DNA of 64,000 nucleotides from SMYC01 sp965197495 (lineage in GTDB: Bacteria > Acidobacteriota > Vicinamibacteria > Marinacidobacterales > SMYC01): NCBI GenBank assembly GCA_965197495.1, contig OZ240210.1, positions 2,170,001-2,234,000 on the forward strand, in the 5' to 3' direction. Made by a program: the position numbers and the translations under genes. The notes beneath the pieces are model-generated. The model did no database searches, had not been told where the DNA came from, and saw only the letters and a list, made by a program, of their open reading frames with translations. This document shows positions 42,860 to 51,376 of this stretch, piece by piece; position 1 is the stretch's first letter, and each line of letters starts with the position of its first letter.

Positions 42860-44273
42860 ATGCGCGTTACTACGTTAGTCAACAAGCTCATCGGATTGCA
42901 AGGCCTGTGGGTCCGAGGTTTCCACTTCCAGGCGGACAAAGCCAGAGTGGTGGTGGATGTAGTACCACGGAGGAGGAAGCCTCTGTGCGGGATTTGCGGA
43001 CGAAAGGTCCGCAAGAACAAAGATCGCTACAATCGCTACTGGCGGCACTTGGACCTGTTCGGAGTCCGGACCTATCTTCGCTACTCGATCCGACGAGTGG
43101 TATGTCGGCGGTGTGGAGTGGTCAGAGAAAAGGTGCCTTGGGCCGACAAGGGAAGCCGCTTTACCAAAAGCTTCGAACAAGAGGTAGCGTGGCTGGCACA
43201 GAGGACGGACGTCAGCGCCGTAGCGAACTATTTCCGAGTGACGTGGCGTTCGGTGCGACGGATCATCCAGCGAGTGGTTGCCGAGCAGCGGGATGAGCGG
43301 CGCGAGCTCGATGGATTGCGGGTGATTGGGATGGACGAGATCAGCTACCGTAAACGCCACAAGTACTTAACCCTAATCGCAAAATCTTCGAAGCACGAAA
43401 ACGCGAAACAGCCGCACTGGGCGCAGGCGAGAAGCTCGTGCTGGGGCACCCGCTCGCCGCCACTATAGGTGATTCTGCACGGTGTATGCAGAACCTGGAA
43501 AAGGTGCTATTCACGGGGCCAAAGACCTCAGACACGGTGACGTTTATTTGCGATTAGGGTTAACAGTGGTAATAGACCATCTCAGCGGCCGGGTCGTCTG
43601 GGCGGGAAAGGAGCGCAAGGCCAAGACGCTGCTGCGGTTTTTCCGCAAGCTCGGACCACAAAGAGCCGCGGAGCTCGAAGCGGTCAGCATGGACATGTGG
43701 GAGCCGTACATAACTGTCGTCGGCAAAAAGGCTCCTCAGGCACGGGTGATCTTTGACCGCTTCCACATCGTCAAGCATCTGAACGAGGCCGTGGATAAGA
43801 CCCGGCGCGAGCTGGTGCGCGAGCTCAAAGGGACTGCCCGGCGCAACCTCAAGAACACCAAGTTTCCCCTTCTCAAGGCCAAACACAACCGCAGCGCGAA
43901 AGACAAACGGGTGCTCCGCGAGCAGGTGCGAGCTAATCGTCGCCTCTACCGCGCCATGCTTCTGCGCGACGACTTCATGGACCTCTACACCTACAAAACC
44001 GAGACATGGGCCAAGAAGTTTCTCCGAGGATGGCTGCGGCGCGCTATGAGCTCGAGGATAGAGCCCGTCAAACGCGCGGCGAAGATGATCCGCAGGCACT
44101 TCGATGGCGTCATCGCGTGGGTCACGTGGAGACTCAGCAACGGCCGACTCGAAGGAATGAACAACAAAATCCGGCTGCTGAGCCACCGCAGCTTTGGACT
44201 CCACTCTGCCGAAGCTCTCATCAGTCTCGTCTACCTAAACTGTGGCGGTCTCACCCTCGAGAGGATCCACTGA
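42860..44273 (+). pseudogene. ISL3-family transposase interrupted by a mini-element
   Basis: The N-terminal part from ATG 42860 has the ISL3 zinc ribbon (CGICGRKVR, CRRCGVVREKVPW), the helix-turn-helix (SAVANYFRVTWRSVRRII) and the first catalytic Asp in VIGMDEISYRKRHKYLT. Coding resumes after the insert with VVIDHLSGRVVWAGKERKAKTLLRFF, MDMWEPY (second Asp), FDRFHIVKHLNEAVDKTRRE, and LSNGRLEGMNNKIRLLSHRSFG (Glu) to 44273. Excising the insert and one TTAA restores HKYLTVVIDH in frame, so the gene was intact before. As it stands the product is truncated after about 170 family residues. Confidence 0.9.
43371..43559. mobile_element. 189-bp mini-element with 13-bp inverted repeats and TTAA duplication
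   Basis: The left end is CCCTAATCGCAAA (43371-43383), the right end its exact complement (43547-43559). TTAA flanks both sides (43367-43370 and 43560-43563); the uninterrupted ISL3 gene has one TTAA in the TAC-TTA-ACA codons. The interior has no transposase. One frame is open across it (IFEARKRETAALGAGEKL, then HPLAATIGDSARCMQNLEKV) but resembles nothing I know. It is a MITE-like non-autonomous element. The TIR start CCC and TTAA target resemble the convention of piggyBac-type elements, but this is only a resemblance. Confidence 0.85.
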
Positions 44274-44538
44274 AATGGCAGGAGAGGCAGTATTTCTATC
44301 TGGTTCCGAGCACAGATCTCTCGGATGAGATCCCGGAGACGAACCGCTACATCCCCTCTCAAAGCCGGCTTGCGGTACTTCGTGATAAATACGAAGTGAT
44401 AGTTTAACTCGTACGTCGTGTGAGATGATTTACGATATCCTTTCACCTGGGGATCGTACCCCAAGCCTCCTAAAGGCTTCGCCTAAAGGCGAGGGATTTC
44501 AACCATCCCCGAGTGGGACATTAATAATGAGGAACGAC

Positions 44539-44579
44539 AGGTCTCACCCTCGAGAGGATCCACTGAAATGGCAGGAGAG
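44539..44579 (+). mobile_element. Solo right end of the ISL3 element
   Basis: GGTCTCACCCTCGAGAGG and the following bases through GCAGGAGAGGC repeat the last ~40 bp of the ISL3 at 44248-44288 exactly. Nothing of the element's interior precedes it; the IS200 flank is on its left. It is the scar of a second ISL3 copy or of a recombination between copies. Confidence 0.8.
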
Positions 44580-45012
44580 GCTACATTTTTACTCTCATCT
44601 GTCATTTTTCAGAATCATGACCCCACCTTTTTCATAAACATGCCCCCGGGGTCAAAGGCCTACCCGAGAATCAATACCACAACTTCCTCGGATCTGTAAC
44701 AGATCTCTGTCGTCGCTCCTGTGTACCAACATCCTTGAGACACTTGGGCCTTTGAAAATTAGTGTAGAGGGCGGAGGAGGAACATGCATGAGTACGTTGA
44801 TAGAGAGAGAGACCTCGGCGGGATCGGAAGGAGCCCGTAGGGCGACTGGAGATCCCGCCGGCCGCGATGCGGCAGGGGTTCCGGCGACAACCCGGATGTC
44901 GGCGCCGAGGGGGGTACCGCAGGTATGGGCCGGTCCACGGGAGGCTGTTGTCGGGCGATGGTGGAGCTTGTGTTCGCGCTTCGGTGGTTGGATTCGCAAG
45001 ATTCACTCCTTT

Positions 45013-45786
45013 TCAGGTTTGGTGGACATTTTCGAGTTTCGAGGCCAAGAGGTCGGGACGTTGTCCCTTCCTGTAGCTTTCGCCTTCGATCTGGACTTGG
45101 TAAGCGTTGTGGGACAAACGGTCAAGAGCGCTCTGGACAAGAATCGGGTCATCGAACAAAGGAATCCACTCGTCGACGTGTCGATTTGAGGTGAGGATCG
45201 TGGACGAACGGCGGTGGCGCTCGATGACGACTTCGTAGATGTCGTTGGACTGTGTGGTATCGAGCCGACGCAGAGCGAAGTCGTCGAGGATGAGCAGGTC
45301 GGGGGCGAGAAAGCGTCTGAGCGCCTTTTCGTGAGAGTAGTCGGCACGAGACTGCTTGAGCTCGAGGAACATCTGATCGGCGCGGATGAAGAGCACGTCG
45401 TATCCGGCCCGGCAGGCTGCATGGCCGAGAGCGGGAGCGAGGAAGGTTTTGCCGACGCCCACGCTTCCCATGAAGAGAACGTCTTGCTTGGCCTCGATAA
45501 AACTGAGCGAGAAGAGGTCGCGAACGCGATGGCGATCGAAGCCCACCGGGGCATCCCAGTCGAAATTCTCGAAGGTTTGCTCCTCGGTGAAGGAGGCGCG
45601 TTTGAGACGCCGTTGCAGATTGACTTGGTCGCGTCGATCCACTTCGTCCTGCAGGATAAGTTCCAGGAGGTCTTCACTCGGTAGTTTTGCCTTTTGAGCG
45701 TAGGCGATCCTCTCCGGCAGCGTCGCAAGGATCCCCGAGAGCTTGAGCCTCTTCAGAATCGTTTTCAGTGAGTTTTTGATTTCCAT
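45013..45786 (-). CDS. istB: IS21 helper ATPase IstB
   Basis: 257 residues from ATG 45786 (AAAGGAGAATCC upstream). AAA+ features: Walker A FMGSVGVGKTFLAPAL, Walker B PDLLILDDFALRRLD, and SNDIYEVVIERHRRSSTILTSNR. IstB activates the IstA transposase and selects target DNA. It overlaps the end of istA by about 110 bp, more than the usual one-base overlap, so the istA stop seems to have been lost and the frame extended. The protein looks complete. Confidence 0.92.
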   Translation of the reverse strand: MEIKNSLKTILKRLKLSGILATLPERIAYAQKAKLPSEDLLELILQDEVDRRDQVNLQRRLKRASFTEEQTFENFDWDAPVGFDRHRVRDLFSLSFIEAKQDVLFMGSVGVGKTFLAPALGHAACRAGYDVLFIRADQMFLELKQSRADYSHEKALRRFLAPDLLILDDFALRRLDTTQSNDIYEVVIERHRRSSTILTSNRHVDEWIPLFDDPILVQSALDRLSHNAYQVQIEGESYRKGQRPDLLASKLENVHQT

Positions 45787-47194
45787 CTGGATTCTCCTTT
45801 CGTTTCGGTTCATGAGAGAAACTTTCGTTGGGGCGAAGGAATCTCAAGGGCATCGAGATCAGCTCTCCTGTTTGTGGTGGGTCGTCCGACGGCGCGACGG
45901 CATTCTTGAGAATGCGCTCCACCCTTTGGACATTGATGAGATCGAAGCCCAGGGCTCGCTGGCAAGCGGTTTCCACGCGAGCATGGCCGTACTTGTCGGC
46001 CAAGCGCATGAGCTTCTGAGCCTGTCGGAGCTTGGCCCATGGAAAGACGCCGCTGAGGAGCAGACTCATGAAACGGCCGATGTTGTTGCCGAGTTTCTTG
46101 GCTTGGCGCACCATACGCTCCGGGTCGCGCCTGGCGTAGGCCTCGAGGTCTGGGGGGTCGTCATGAACGGACGGCTCGGCCCACTGAGGCGTATCGAATC
46201 GAGGCCCGTTCACGGGCCGAAGGCAAGCAAGCTCGACCTCTTCGAAGACGACGAGAGGGCGTTTTTGGGTGGTCCCGTGAATACGCCGGCCCGCGACTTC
46301 CAGACACCAACGTCGAGCTTCCCGCTGGACGTGAGCCAGGTCGAGCCACTGCTCACCGCGGAAAAAGCTCTCTCGAACGTACGGCACCCCTCTCTCGACG
46401 ATCGGCTTGCCCTTCGGTTGGCGTACGACTGCCGGGTCGATGACAAAGCCTCGGAGCTCTGCATACTGCTCCATGGTGCGCTGAAAACTAGGCTCATAGC
46501 GGTCCGCCTTCACCACCGCCGTCTTCATGTTGTCGACGACGACCCGCTCAGGCACACCTCCGAAAAACTCCCACGCCTCTTCCAGTCCATCGATGACAAC
46601 GTCCAGCTTCTGAGAGAAGTTGACGTGAACGTACTGGTGGCGGCTGAAGCCGAGAGTGACGAGCAACGCCCAGACGAGTCGCTTCCGATCCGACTCCGGG
46701 TCGTAGATCTTGCCGAGTTGACCAAAATCCACTTCGGCGAGCTCACCCGGTGAAACCTCGGCTCGGCGCAGTGTCAGCCTGGACCGTGCCAAACCGAACT
46801 GCTCCACCGCGTAGCGATACACCGAGCTGTAAGAAACGTCGACTCCCTCGCGGGTCAATAGCTCATGGACCTTGGTGAGCTTCAGGCCCCTCTCTCCCTC
46901 GGGGCCTTCCACCCATTGCTGGATGCGATCATGATGGGCGCGTAGCGCCTTTTCCGATGCAGAAGCCTCGCTCGAACTCGGGCCCGGCTGGCGTCGCTGC
47001 GCCACCCGCGACGCGAACTCGTCATCCGGTGGAACCTCCTTCGACCAGCCTAGTTTCTTCGCCTCTCGTATATACGCGCGAATCGTCTTCCGGCCCCGAC
47101 CGGTGGCTACAGCTATCCTTCGCTGGCTCTCCCCTCGATGGTGCCGTTTCAGAACATCCAGAACTTTCCACATACCGTGCTCCCTGTATGCCAA
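45674..47194 (-). CDS. istA: IS21 transposase IstA
   Basis: 506 residues. N-terminal helix-turn-helix (RGESQRRIAVATGRGRKTIRAYI), then the DDE core: SPGELAEVDFGQLG (Asp), PERVVVDNMKTAVVKAD (Asp), and KPIVERGVPYVRESFF (Glu). The C-terminal domain includes CQRALGFDLINVQRVERIL and ends with HEPKRKENPDG. The last 35 residues overlap istB and look like a frame extension. The enzyme cuts and joins the ends; its binding sites are the repeated motifs at 47254-47385. Confidence 0.9.
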   Translation of the reverse strand: MAYREHGMWKVLDVLKRHHRGESQRRIAVATGRGRKTIRAYIREAKKLGWSKEVPPDDEFASRVAQRRQPGPSSSEASASEKALRAHHDRIQQWVEGPEGERGLKLTKVHELLTREGVDVSYSSVYRYAVEQFGLARSRLTLRRAEVSPGELAEVDFGQLGKIYDPESDRKRLVWALLVTLGFSRHQYVHVNFSQKLDVVIDGLEEAWEFFGGVPERVVVDNMKTAVVKADRYEPSFQRTMEQYAELRGFVIDPAVVRQPKGKPIVERGVPYVRESFFRGEQWLDLAHVQREARRWCLEVAGRRIHGTTQKRPLVVFEEVELACLRPVNGPRFDTPQWAEPSVHDDPPDLEAYARRDPERMVRQAKKLGNNIGRFMSLLLSGVFPWAKLRQAQKLMRLADKYGHARVETACQRALGFDLINVQRVERILKNAVAPSDDPPQTGELISMPLRFLRPNESFSHEPKRKENPDGNQKLTENDSEEAQALGDPCDAAGEDRLRSKGKTTE

Positions 47195-47253
47195 TACGAC
47201 CTCCTTGTTTCCAAGAAGGCTCGCACAGCCGAGCTCGGCCTCAAAGGGGTGGG

Positions 47254-47385
47254 GTCATGACTCCGAAAAGTGGGGTCATGTTTCTGAAAAACTCACCCCT
47301 TTGCCGGGGTCATGTCTCTGAAAATGGGGTGGGGAATGTTTCTGAAAAACACGCCCTCAAGTGGGGTCATGATCCTGACAAATCA
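47254..47385 (+). repeat. Five GGGGTCATG..CTGAAAA repeats at the IS21 end
   Basis: Copies begin near 47254, 47273, 47299, 47331 and 47363, spaced 19-32 bp, each GGGG(TC)ATG followed by CTGAAAA or a close variant. Multiple terminal repeats are the known transposase-binding arrangement of IS21 elements. Confidence 0.8.
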
Positions 47386-47433
47386 ACCCAGAGGCTCCTT
47401 TGTCAATACTTTCGCGCTACTTTGCTCTCTTTT

Positions 47434-47451
47434 TTTTGCGATTAGGGTTAA
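47434..47451 (-). repeat. Second copy of the TTAA-element terminal repeat
   Basis: The 13-bp end CCCTAATCGCAAA is found again on the minus strand, next to TTAA (47448-47451). Interior sequence differs from the 43371 element and is cut by the IS21 end 48 bp away. It is a remnant end of a related element. Confidence 0.65.
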
Positions 47452-47562
47452 CTGCACATCCAAAATGGCCATCCCACGCAGCCACCGACACCTTGCCCTG
47501 GTATCGCTCGCCCACCCCGTGTTACCCTTCAGCCTTAGAGACTGCGTGCACAAAGGCTGTTA

Positions 47563-47868
47563 ACGAGCGGACTATGGCGCTGGCGGAAGGGAGAGTCGTC
47601 GATCGATCCCTCATCCTCGACCACGTCTTTGCCGTCCCGAGCTTCCGGGTGCCGCGGCTCGTGGTCCCGGAAGATGGAATCTCCTTTCGGGGAGACATCA
47701 GCGATTTCGAAAAGAAGCTCATCCGCTCACCTTGGAAACTTCGGGACGCATACAGAAAAAGCCGGCCGAGTTCCTTGGTTTGAAGCCCACCACGCTGAAC
47801 GAGATGATCAAGCGGTACAACATCCAGCTCAAGCGCAAGGAGTTGACAGGTTACGGTGAGGGAGCATG
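47563..47868 (+). pseudogene. 3' remnant of an NtrC-type sigma-54 activator gene
   Basis: VNERTMALAEGRVVDRSLILDHVF, followed by GISFRGDISDFEKKLIRS, matches the end of the AAA+ domain and linker of NtrC-family regulators. A frameshift near 47735 moves reading to AAEFLGLKPTTLNEMIKRYNIQLKRKELTGYGEGA, a Fis-type helix-turn-helix, stopping at 47868. The receiver and the AAA+ core are gone. The stop overlaps the GWxTD gene start (ATGA), so the original operon was regulator then GWxTD protein. Confidence 0.75.
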
Positions 47869-49377
47869 AATCGAACGGTGCTGCTATCCGTTCTACTTAC
47901 GATCTCCCCCGGGCTTGGCGCCGACGAGCGCGTCGAATCGCTACCCTCGCAATACCGGAAATGGTTGGAGGAGGAGGTCGTCTACATCATCACCGATCGA
48001 GAAAAGGAGGTCTTCCTCAGCATCGAGACTCTGGAGGGGCGGAATAGGTTCATCGATGCCTTCTGGCGCAAACGCGACCCCAACCTGGTGACGCCCGAAA
48101 ACGAGTTCAAGGAAGAGCACTACCGCCGGCTCCAGCATGCCAACGAGTTCCTGGGTCAGGAGACCTTCCGCCCGGGGTGGAAAACCGACCGGGGCCGTTT
48201 TTACATCATTCTCGGTGAGCCTCGGGAAAACCGGCGGTTCGACGGCTACAACGAGCTGGTCTCCGTCGAGCTTTGGTTCTATCAGGGTGATCCTTCATTG
48301 GGGCTGCCGTCGTTTTTCTACCTGATGTTCTTCAGACACGACGACATGGGGGAGTATAGGCTCTACCATCCAGTGGTCGACGGTCCCGCGGCCCTTCTCC
48401 GTGGCCGGCTCACCTACGGGAGCGATGCCGGCGCCGCTCTTGAGGTGCTCGGGAGGATCTCGCCGGAAATTGCCAGGGCTTCGCTGTCCTTCGACACCAG
48501 CGAACCGGCGGACTTCTTTGACGCCCGGGCCTCACTAGGGACCGAGCTCATGCTCGCCCGGGTCGAGGAATCGCCGAAACGCGCCATCCGATCCGACTAC
48601 GCGGACGCCTTTCTCCGTTACGGCGACCGGGTCTCGGCGGAGTACTCCTTCAACTTCGTGCGAAGCCGTTCGTATTTTGCCGTGCTCGCAGGGCCCCAGG
48701 AAACTTCCTTCGTGCATTTCAGCATCGAAATCGAGCCGCAAAACTTCGCCTTGGAGACCGACGAGGAGAAGTCGAAGTTCTACACCACCCTGGACCTGGA
48801 CATCGAGGTGCGCGACGGGGAGGGGAGGCTCGTAGTGGCCCGTGTCCGGGAGCTCTACCTCGAGCTGACCCCGAGTCAGTTTCAGCAGGGCAGAGCATCG
48901 CCCTTTTCGTTTCAGGCAGACGTTGCTCTGGCGCCTGGGCAGTACAGCATCATCATCATTATTAAAAACCGAGTCCTGAACCAGTACACCGTGGCCGAAA
49001 GAGAAATAGAAGTCCCAATGCTATCCGATGGCTCTCCCGGACTTAGCGATCTCGTCCTTGGCTACAAACGGGAGATAGTGGGGGACATGAAAGAGGATGA
49101 GACCCGGGCCTTTCAGGTCGGTAATGTCCGTATCCACCCCGCCTTGGAGGGGGTTTTTACCCTCGGGGAGACGGTTCATCTCTTGACTCAGGTCCATGGA
49201 GCCGGGTCCGACTACGGCTTGCGGTTCGCCTTGCGGAAGGGTCAAGAGAAGGTGCAGGGGTTCGAGACGCGGCTGGCCGTTTACCAAGGGACGGCGGTTG
49301 TCGAGGAGTTCCCTCTCATGGGTATGGTCGGGGGAGATTACGTTCTCGAGGTCGCGCTCATCGATCCCACCGGGTAA
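47866..49377 (+). CDS. GWxTD-domain protein, cut by an in-frame TAA
   Basis: 503 residues from ATG 47866, with a probable signal peptide (MNRTVLLSVLLTISPGLGA). The GWxTD domain is complete: YRKWLEEEVVYIITDREKEVFLSIETLEGRNRFIDAFWRKRDPN, EEHYRRLQHANEFLG, GWKTDRGRFYIILGEP. Beta-sandwich regions follow. These proteins, found in Acidobacteriota and Bacteroidetes, are of unknown function. The stop TAA at 49375-49377 falls in the middle of a domain (ALIDPTG*VVAEKS), and the same frame continues to 50121 with TPRs. One base change (AAA or GAA to TAA) explains it. The N-terminal product may be made alone. Confidence 0.78.
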   Translation: MNRTVLLSVLLTISPGLGADERVESLPSQYRKWLEEEVVYIITDREKEVFLSIETLEGRNRFIDAFWRKRDPNLVTPENEFKEEHYRRLQHANEFLGQETFRPGWKTDRGRFYIILGEPRENRRFDGYNELVSVELWFYQGDPSLGLPSFFYLMFFRHDDMGEYRLYHPVVDGPAALLRGRLTYGSDAGAALEVLGRISPEIARASLSFDTSEPADFFDARASLGTELMLARVEESPKRAIRSDYADAFLRYGDRVSAEYSFNFVRSRSYFAVLAGPQETSFVHFSIEIEPQNFALETDEEKSKFYTTLDLDIEVRDGEGRLVVARVRELYLELTPSQFQQGRASPFSFQADVALAPGQYSIIIIIKNRVLNQYTVAEREIEVPMLSDGSPGLSDLVLGYKREIVGDMKEDETRAFQVGNVRIHPALEGVFTLGETVHLLTQVHGAGSDYGLRFALRKGQEKVQGFETRLAVYQGTAVVEEFPLMGMVGGDYVLEVALIDPTG

Positions 49378-50121
49378 GTGGTGGCGGAGAAGTCGACCCC
49401 GCTGCGGGTTTCGCCTCGGACCAGCATTCCACGACCGGCGTTCACGTATCGGCGCTCGTTCGACACCGCTGCTCCCGGGCTTCTCGCCCTGACCAAGGGG
49501 CAGCAACTATGGAACCTGGATCGCCGCGAGGAGGCGATACGAGAGTTCGAGGAGGCCGTGGCAGCCGACAACCCCAATCTGACCAGGGCGCGCTGGAAGT
49601 TGGCGGCGGTCCTCGTCAACACGGGAAAGTGGGACCGAGCCTTGGCTCTCCTCGCTCCCCTCGAGGAGGGTTTTCCGAACCAGTTCGAGGTGATTGCCGG
49701 CCTCGGCTTCGCCCATTACTTCAAGCGAGACTTCGCTAGAGCGCTGGATTACTTGGAGCGCGCCATGACGCTTCGCGCTCCCGATACCTCACTTCTCAAC
49801 GCGCTGGGGGATAGCTACGAGCGACTAGGTAGAAGCGACAAAGCCCGTGAGACCTACGAGCGTTCCCTGGAGCTGGATCCCGGGCAGAAGGTTATCCAAG
49901 AGCGGTTGCAGTCCATGAAGAAGGCGACTGACCCGGAAGTCCTTTGGCCTTCACCAGCGTTCAAAAAAACCGCTTTGACGAAGTGGATGAGTGGGCATCG
50001 TCTACTCGAGAGAACTCGACGGAAGCTTCGGGAGGCTGCTCGGTCGGTGCTTGCTCCATCTACTGTTGCTAATCCGCCCCTATCTCTTGGGAACGTGTTG
50101 CTTATGACCTTTTTTCCGTGA
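49378..50121 (+). pseudogene. C-terminal TPR part of the GWxTD gene, separated by a stop codon
   Basis: Directly in frame after the TAA: VVAEKSTPLRVSPR completes the preceding beta domain. TPR units follow (RREEAIREFEEAVAADNPN, WDRALALLAPLEEGFPN, FARALDYLERAMTLRAPD, SDKARETYERSLELDPGQ). The last 60 residues are basic with no TPR character, suggesting that the 3' end was also altered. It has a GTG at 49378 that could serve as restart but no ribosome-binding site. Confidence 0.7.
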
Positions 50122-50293
50122 GCGGAAGTCAACGGTGCCAAGATCGGCCGTAATCAATTGCGCCATAGAGACTTAACTGCGTTTTAACAACACTTGATGA
50201 CGGAAGCACCGATTAGGCTAGCACGAGGCGGGGTTGCCGCCTTCATCGCTGCGATGATAGTAGGAAGATAGAAGAGGTCGAGGAGAGGGGACC

Positions 50294-51345
50294 ATGGTAA
50301 TGAGCTCCAAGCATTGGCAGAGATGGATCCATCGGGTGGTGCTGGCCGCGGCACCGTTTGGGTCTTCGGTTGTGGCGGGGCGGAACGTCCGGAGACGCGC
50401 TTCGAGATCGCTTTTCCAGAGTCGGTGAGTGAAAAGCCGATCACCGGACGCCTGTTTCTGGCGGTGAGCCCAGACGAGGATCCGGAGCCCCGCATCGCCG
50501 CCTACAACTCGGCGCGAAGCCTACAGGTCTACCATCCGGATTTCTTCGGAGGAACCTGGACGTTCTATCCGGACCCGGTCGACTTCCGCCAATACCAGCT
50601 CATCAACATCTACGAGGATGACAACGCGTTCGTCGTACCCGGAGCGTCCCGCGGAGCGCCGGAGCGTATGTTCCAGCGCAGGCCGGACGGCCAGCCGGTC
50701 GCCACCGTGCGGCAGGTGAGCCAGATGGAGCATGCCTCCGGCACCCGGGGGAGATCGGGAGCGCAGGTCGACATCTGGAGTGCCACCTACGGCCCCGTGG
50801 GCGAGGACGGCTATCCGCGGCAGCTATGGGATTTGCAAACGGGCGTGATCGACCGGGAGGTGGCGTACTACATGAGGGACAACGGGTACGACCTCAGGCA
50901 CTACCTCGAGACCCGATGGCCGGAGATTGGACCCAAGCTTGTTGGCAAGATCCGCATCTACAATCCCGAGATGGACGACTTCTATCTTCCCAACGCGGTC
51001 TATCTACTCGAGGAGTTCCTGGAAAGCACCACCGACCCTTACTATGGCGGCGAGGTCGTTCACGGCCGGCCGATGAAGGGTCACGGCTGGCAACCGATGA
51101 CCACCGCGGAGCTGATTCGGATGATGGCCGAGCACATCGCCGCGAATGCTCCGGCAGGGGCCGACGCCTCGTGGCGACGCAGGCGAGCGATGGCGGCGAG
51201 CGCAACCCGGATTAGAATCGAAACGGAGTCGGTTGAACGCGGTTCCCGAGAATCCACCATTGTTGTCAGCATCCAACCTCAAAACATCACTTGTGGACGG
51301 CCACGAGAGAGTGGCGGCGAGGAGGGTTCGCTGGCTCCGCGATGA
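50294..51345 (+). pseudogene. Internally deleted paralogue of the large esterase lipoprotein
   Basis: ATG 50294 starts a signal-like stretch (MVMSSKHWQRWIHRVVLAAAPFG) in one frame; the main frame from about 50380 has ETRFEIAFPESVSEKPITGRLFLAVSPDEDPEPR, matching the start of the 62202 protein. It then jumps to YHPDFFGGTWTFYPDPVDFRQYQLINIYEDDNAF, matching its C-terminal third. About 300 residues are missing, including the GGSTGGW nucleophile region. The tail ends GADASWRRRR where the paralogue ends GADVTSWRY, so the stop is lost too. Clearly dead. Confidence 0.78.
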
Positions 51346-51376
51346 TCCATAGGTGTGTCTCAGGAAGGAGGAAATC

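Larger units (their letters stand above)
42377..44288 (+). mobile_element. ISL3-family element (1912 bp) with 8-bp target duplication
   Basis: The ends are imperfect inverted repeats of about 25 bp: left GGTTCTCCTGTCGTTTCGGG at 42377, right (complement) GCCTCTCCTGCCATTTCAGT at 44288, both continuing to GGATC. The flanking 8-mer AGTATTTC is duplicated (42369-42376 and 44289-44296), the size expected for ISL3. The element carries a zinc-ribbon transposase that is itself interrupted by a 189-bp mini-element. About 480 bp of repeat-rich DNA precede the transposase. Confidence 0.92.
42092..44464 (-). pseudogene. tnpA: IS200 tnpA interrupted by ISL3
   Basis: The N-terminal half (44464 downward) reads GYRKSSHTTYELNYHFVFITKYRKPALRG..CARNQIEIL and breaks at ISL3. 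The C-terminal half resumes with EILKGHVRPEHVHLLLSVPP and ends TDEVIAKYIELQG..DDSFKVSE at 42092. Both halves differ from the intact copy by only a few residues (for example FRRMRK for LRTMRK), so the insertion is recent relative to the element's spread. Confidence 0.9.
42013..44519 (-). mobile_element. IS200/IS605 copy split by an ISL3 element
   Basis: On the minus strand this is the same element as 30227-30813: left end at 44519 (after TTAAT on that strand), right end at 42013 (GCGCTCAG on that strand). Removing the ISL3 insertion 42377-44288 plus one 8-bp duplication leaves exactly 587 bp, equal to the intact copy. The two halves of tnpA are 44464-44289 and 42376-42092. It sits in an integrase relic whose unoccupied form is seen near 58577. 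Confidence 0.93.
44600..47385 (-). mobile_element. IS21-family element
   Basis: istA and istB are read on the minus strand between ends that share ATTTKTCAGRATCATGACCCCAC. Left tip TG at 44600, right tip near 47385 (complement TGATTTGTCAGGATC). The right side holds five spaced GGGGTCATG..CTGAAAA repeats, the left two. No equal flanking duplication is visible, so the exact borders are tentative. Between the left end and istB (44625-45012) about 390 bp carry no gene I can support, which is long for an IS21 tail. Confidence 0.8.

Noticed and set aside
44752..45194. Plus-strand frames in the IS21 tail as a passenger protein
   Set aside because: No start signal or family resemblance, and they overlap the 3' end of istB.
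47254..47385. CRISPR-like or iteron array
   Set aside because: The repeats fit the known terminal binding sites of IS21 elements and match the opposite end.
50188..50212. Similarity between the CTTGATG.CGGAAGCACC sequence here and at about 58951-58971 as an attachment site
   Set aside because: The match is short and imperfect, and no integrase boundary or flanking element supports it.
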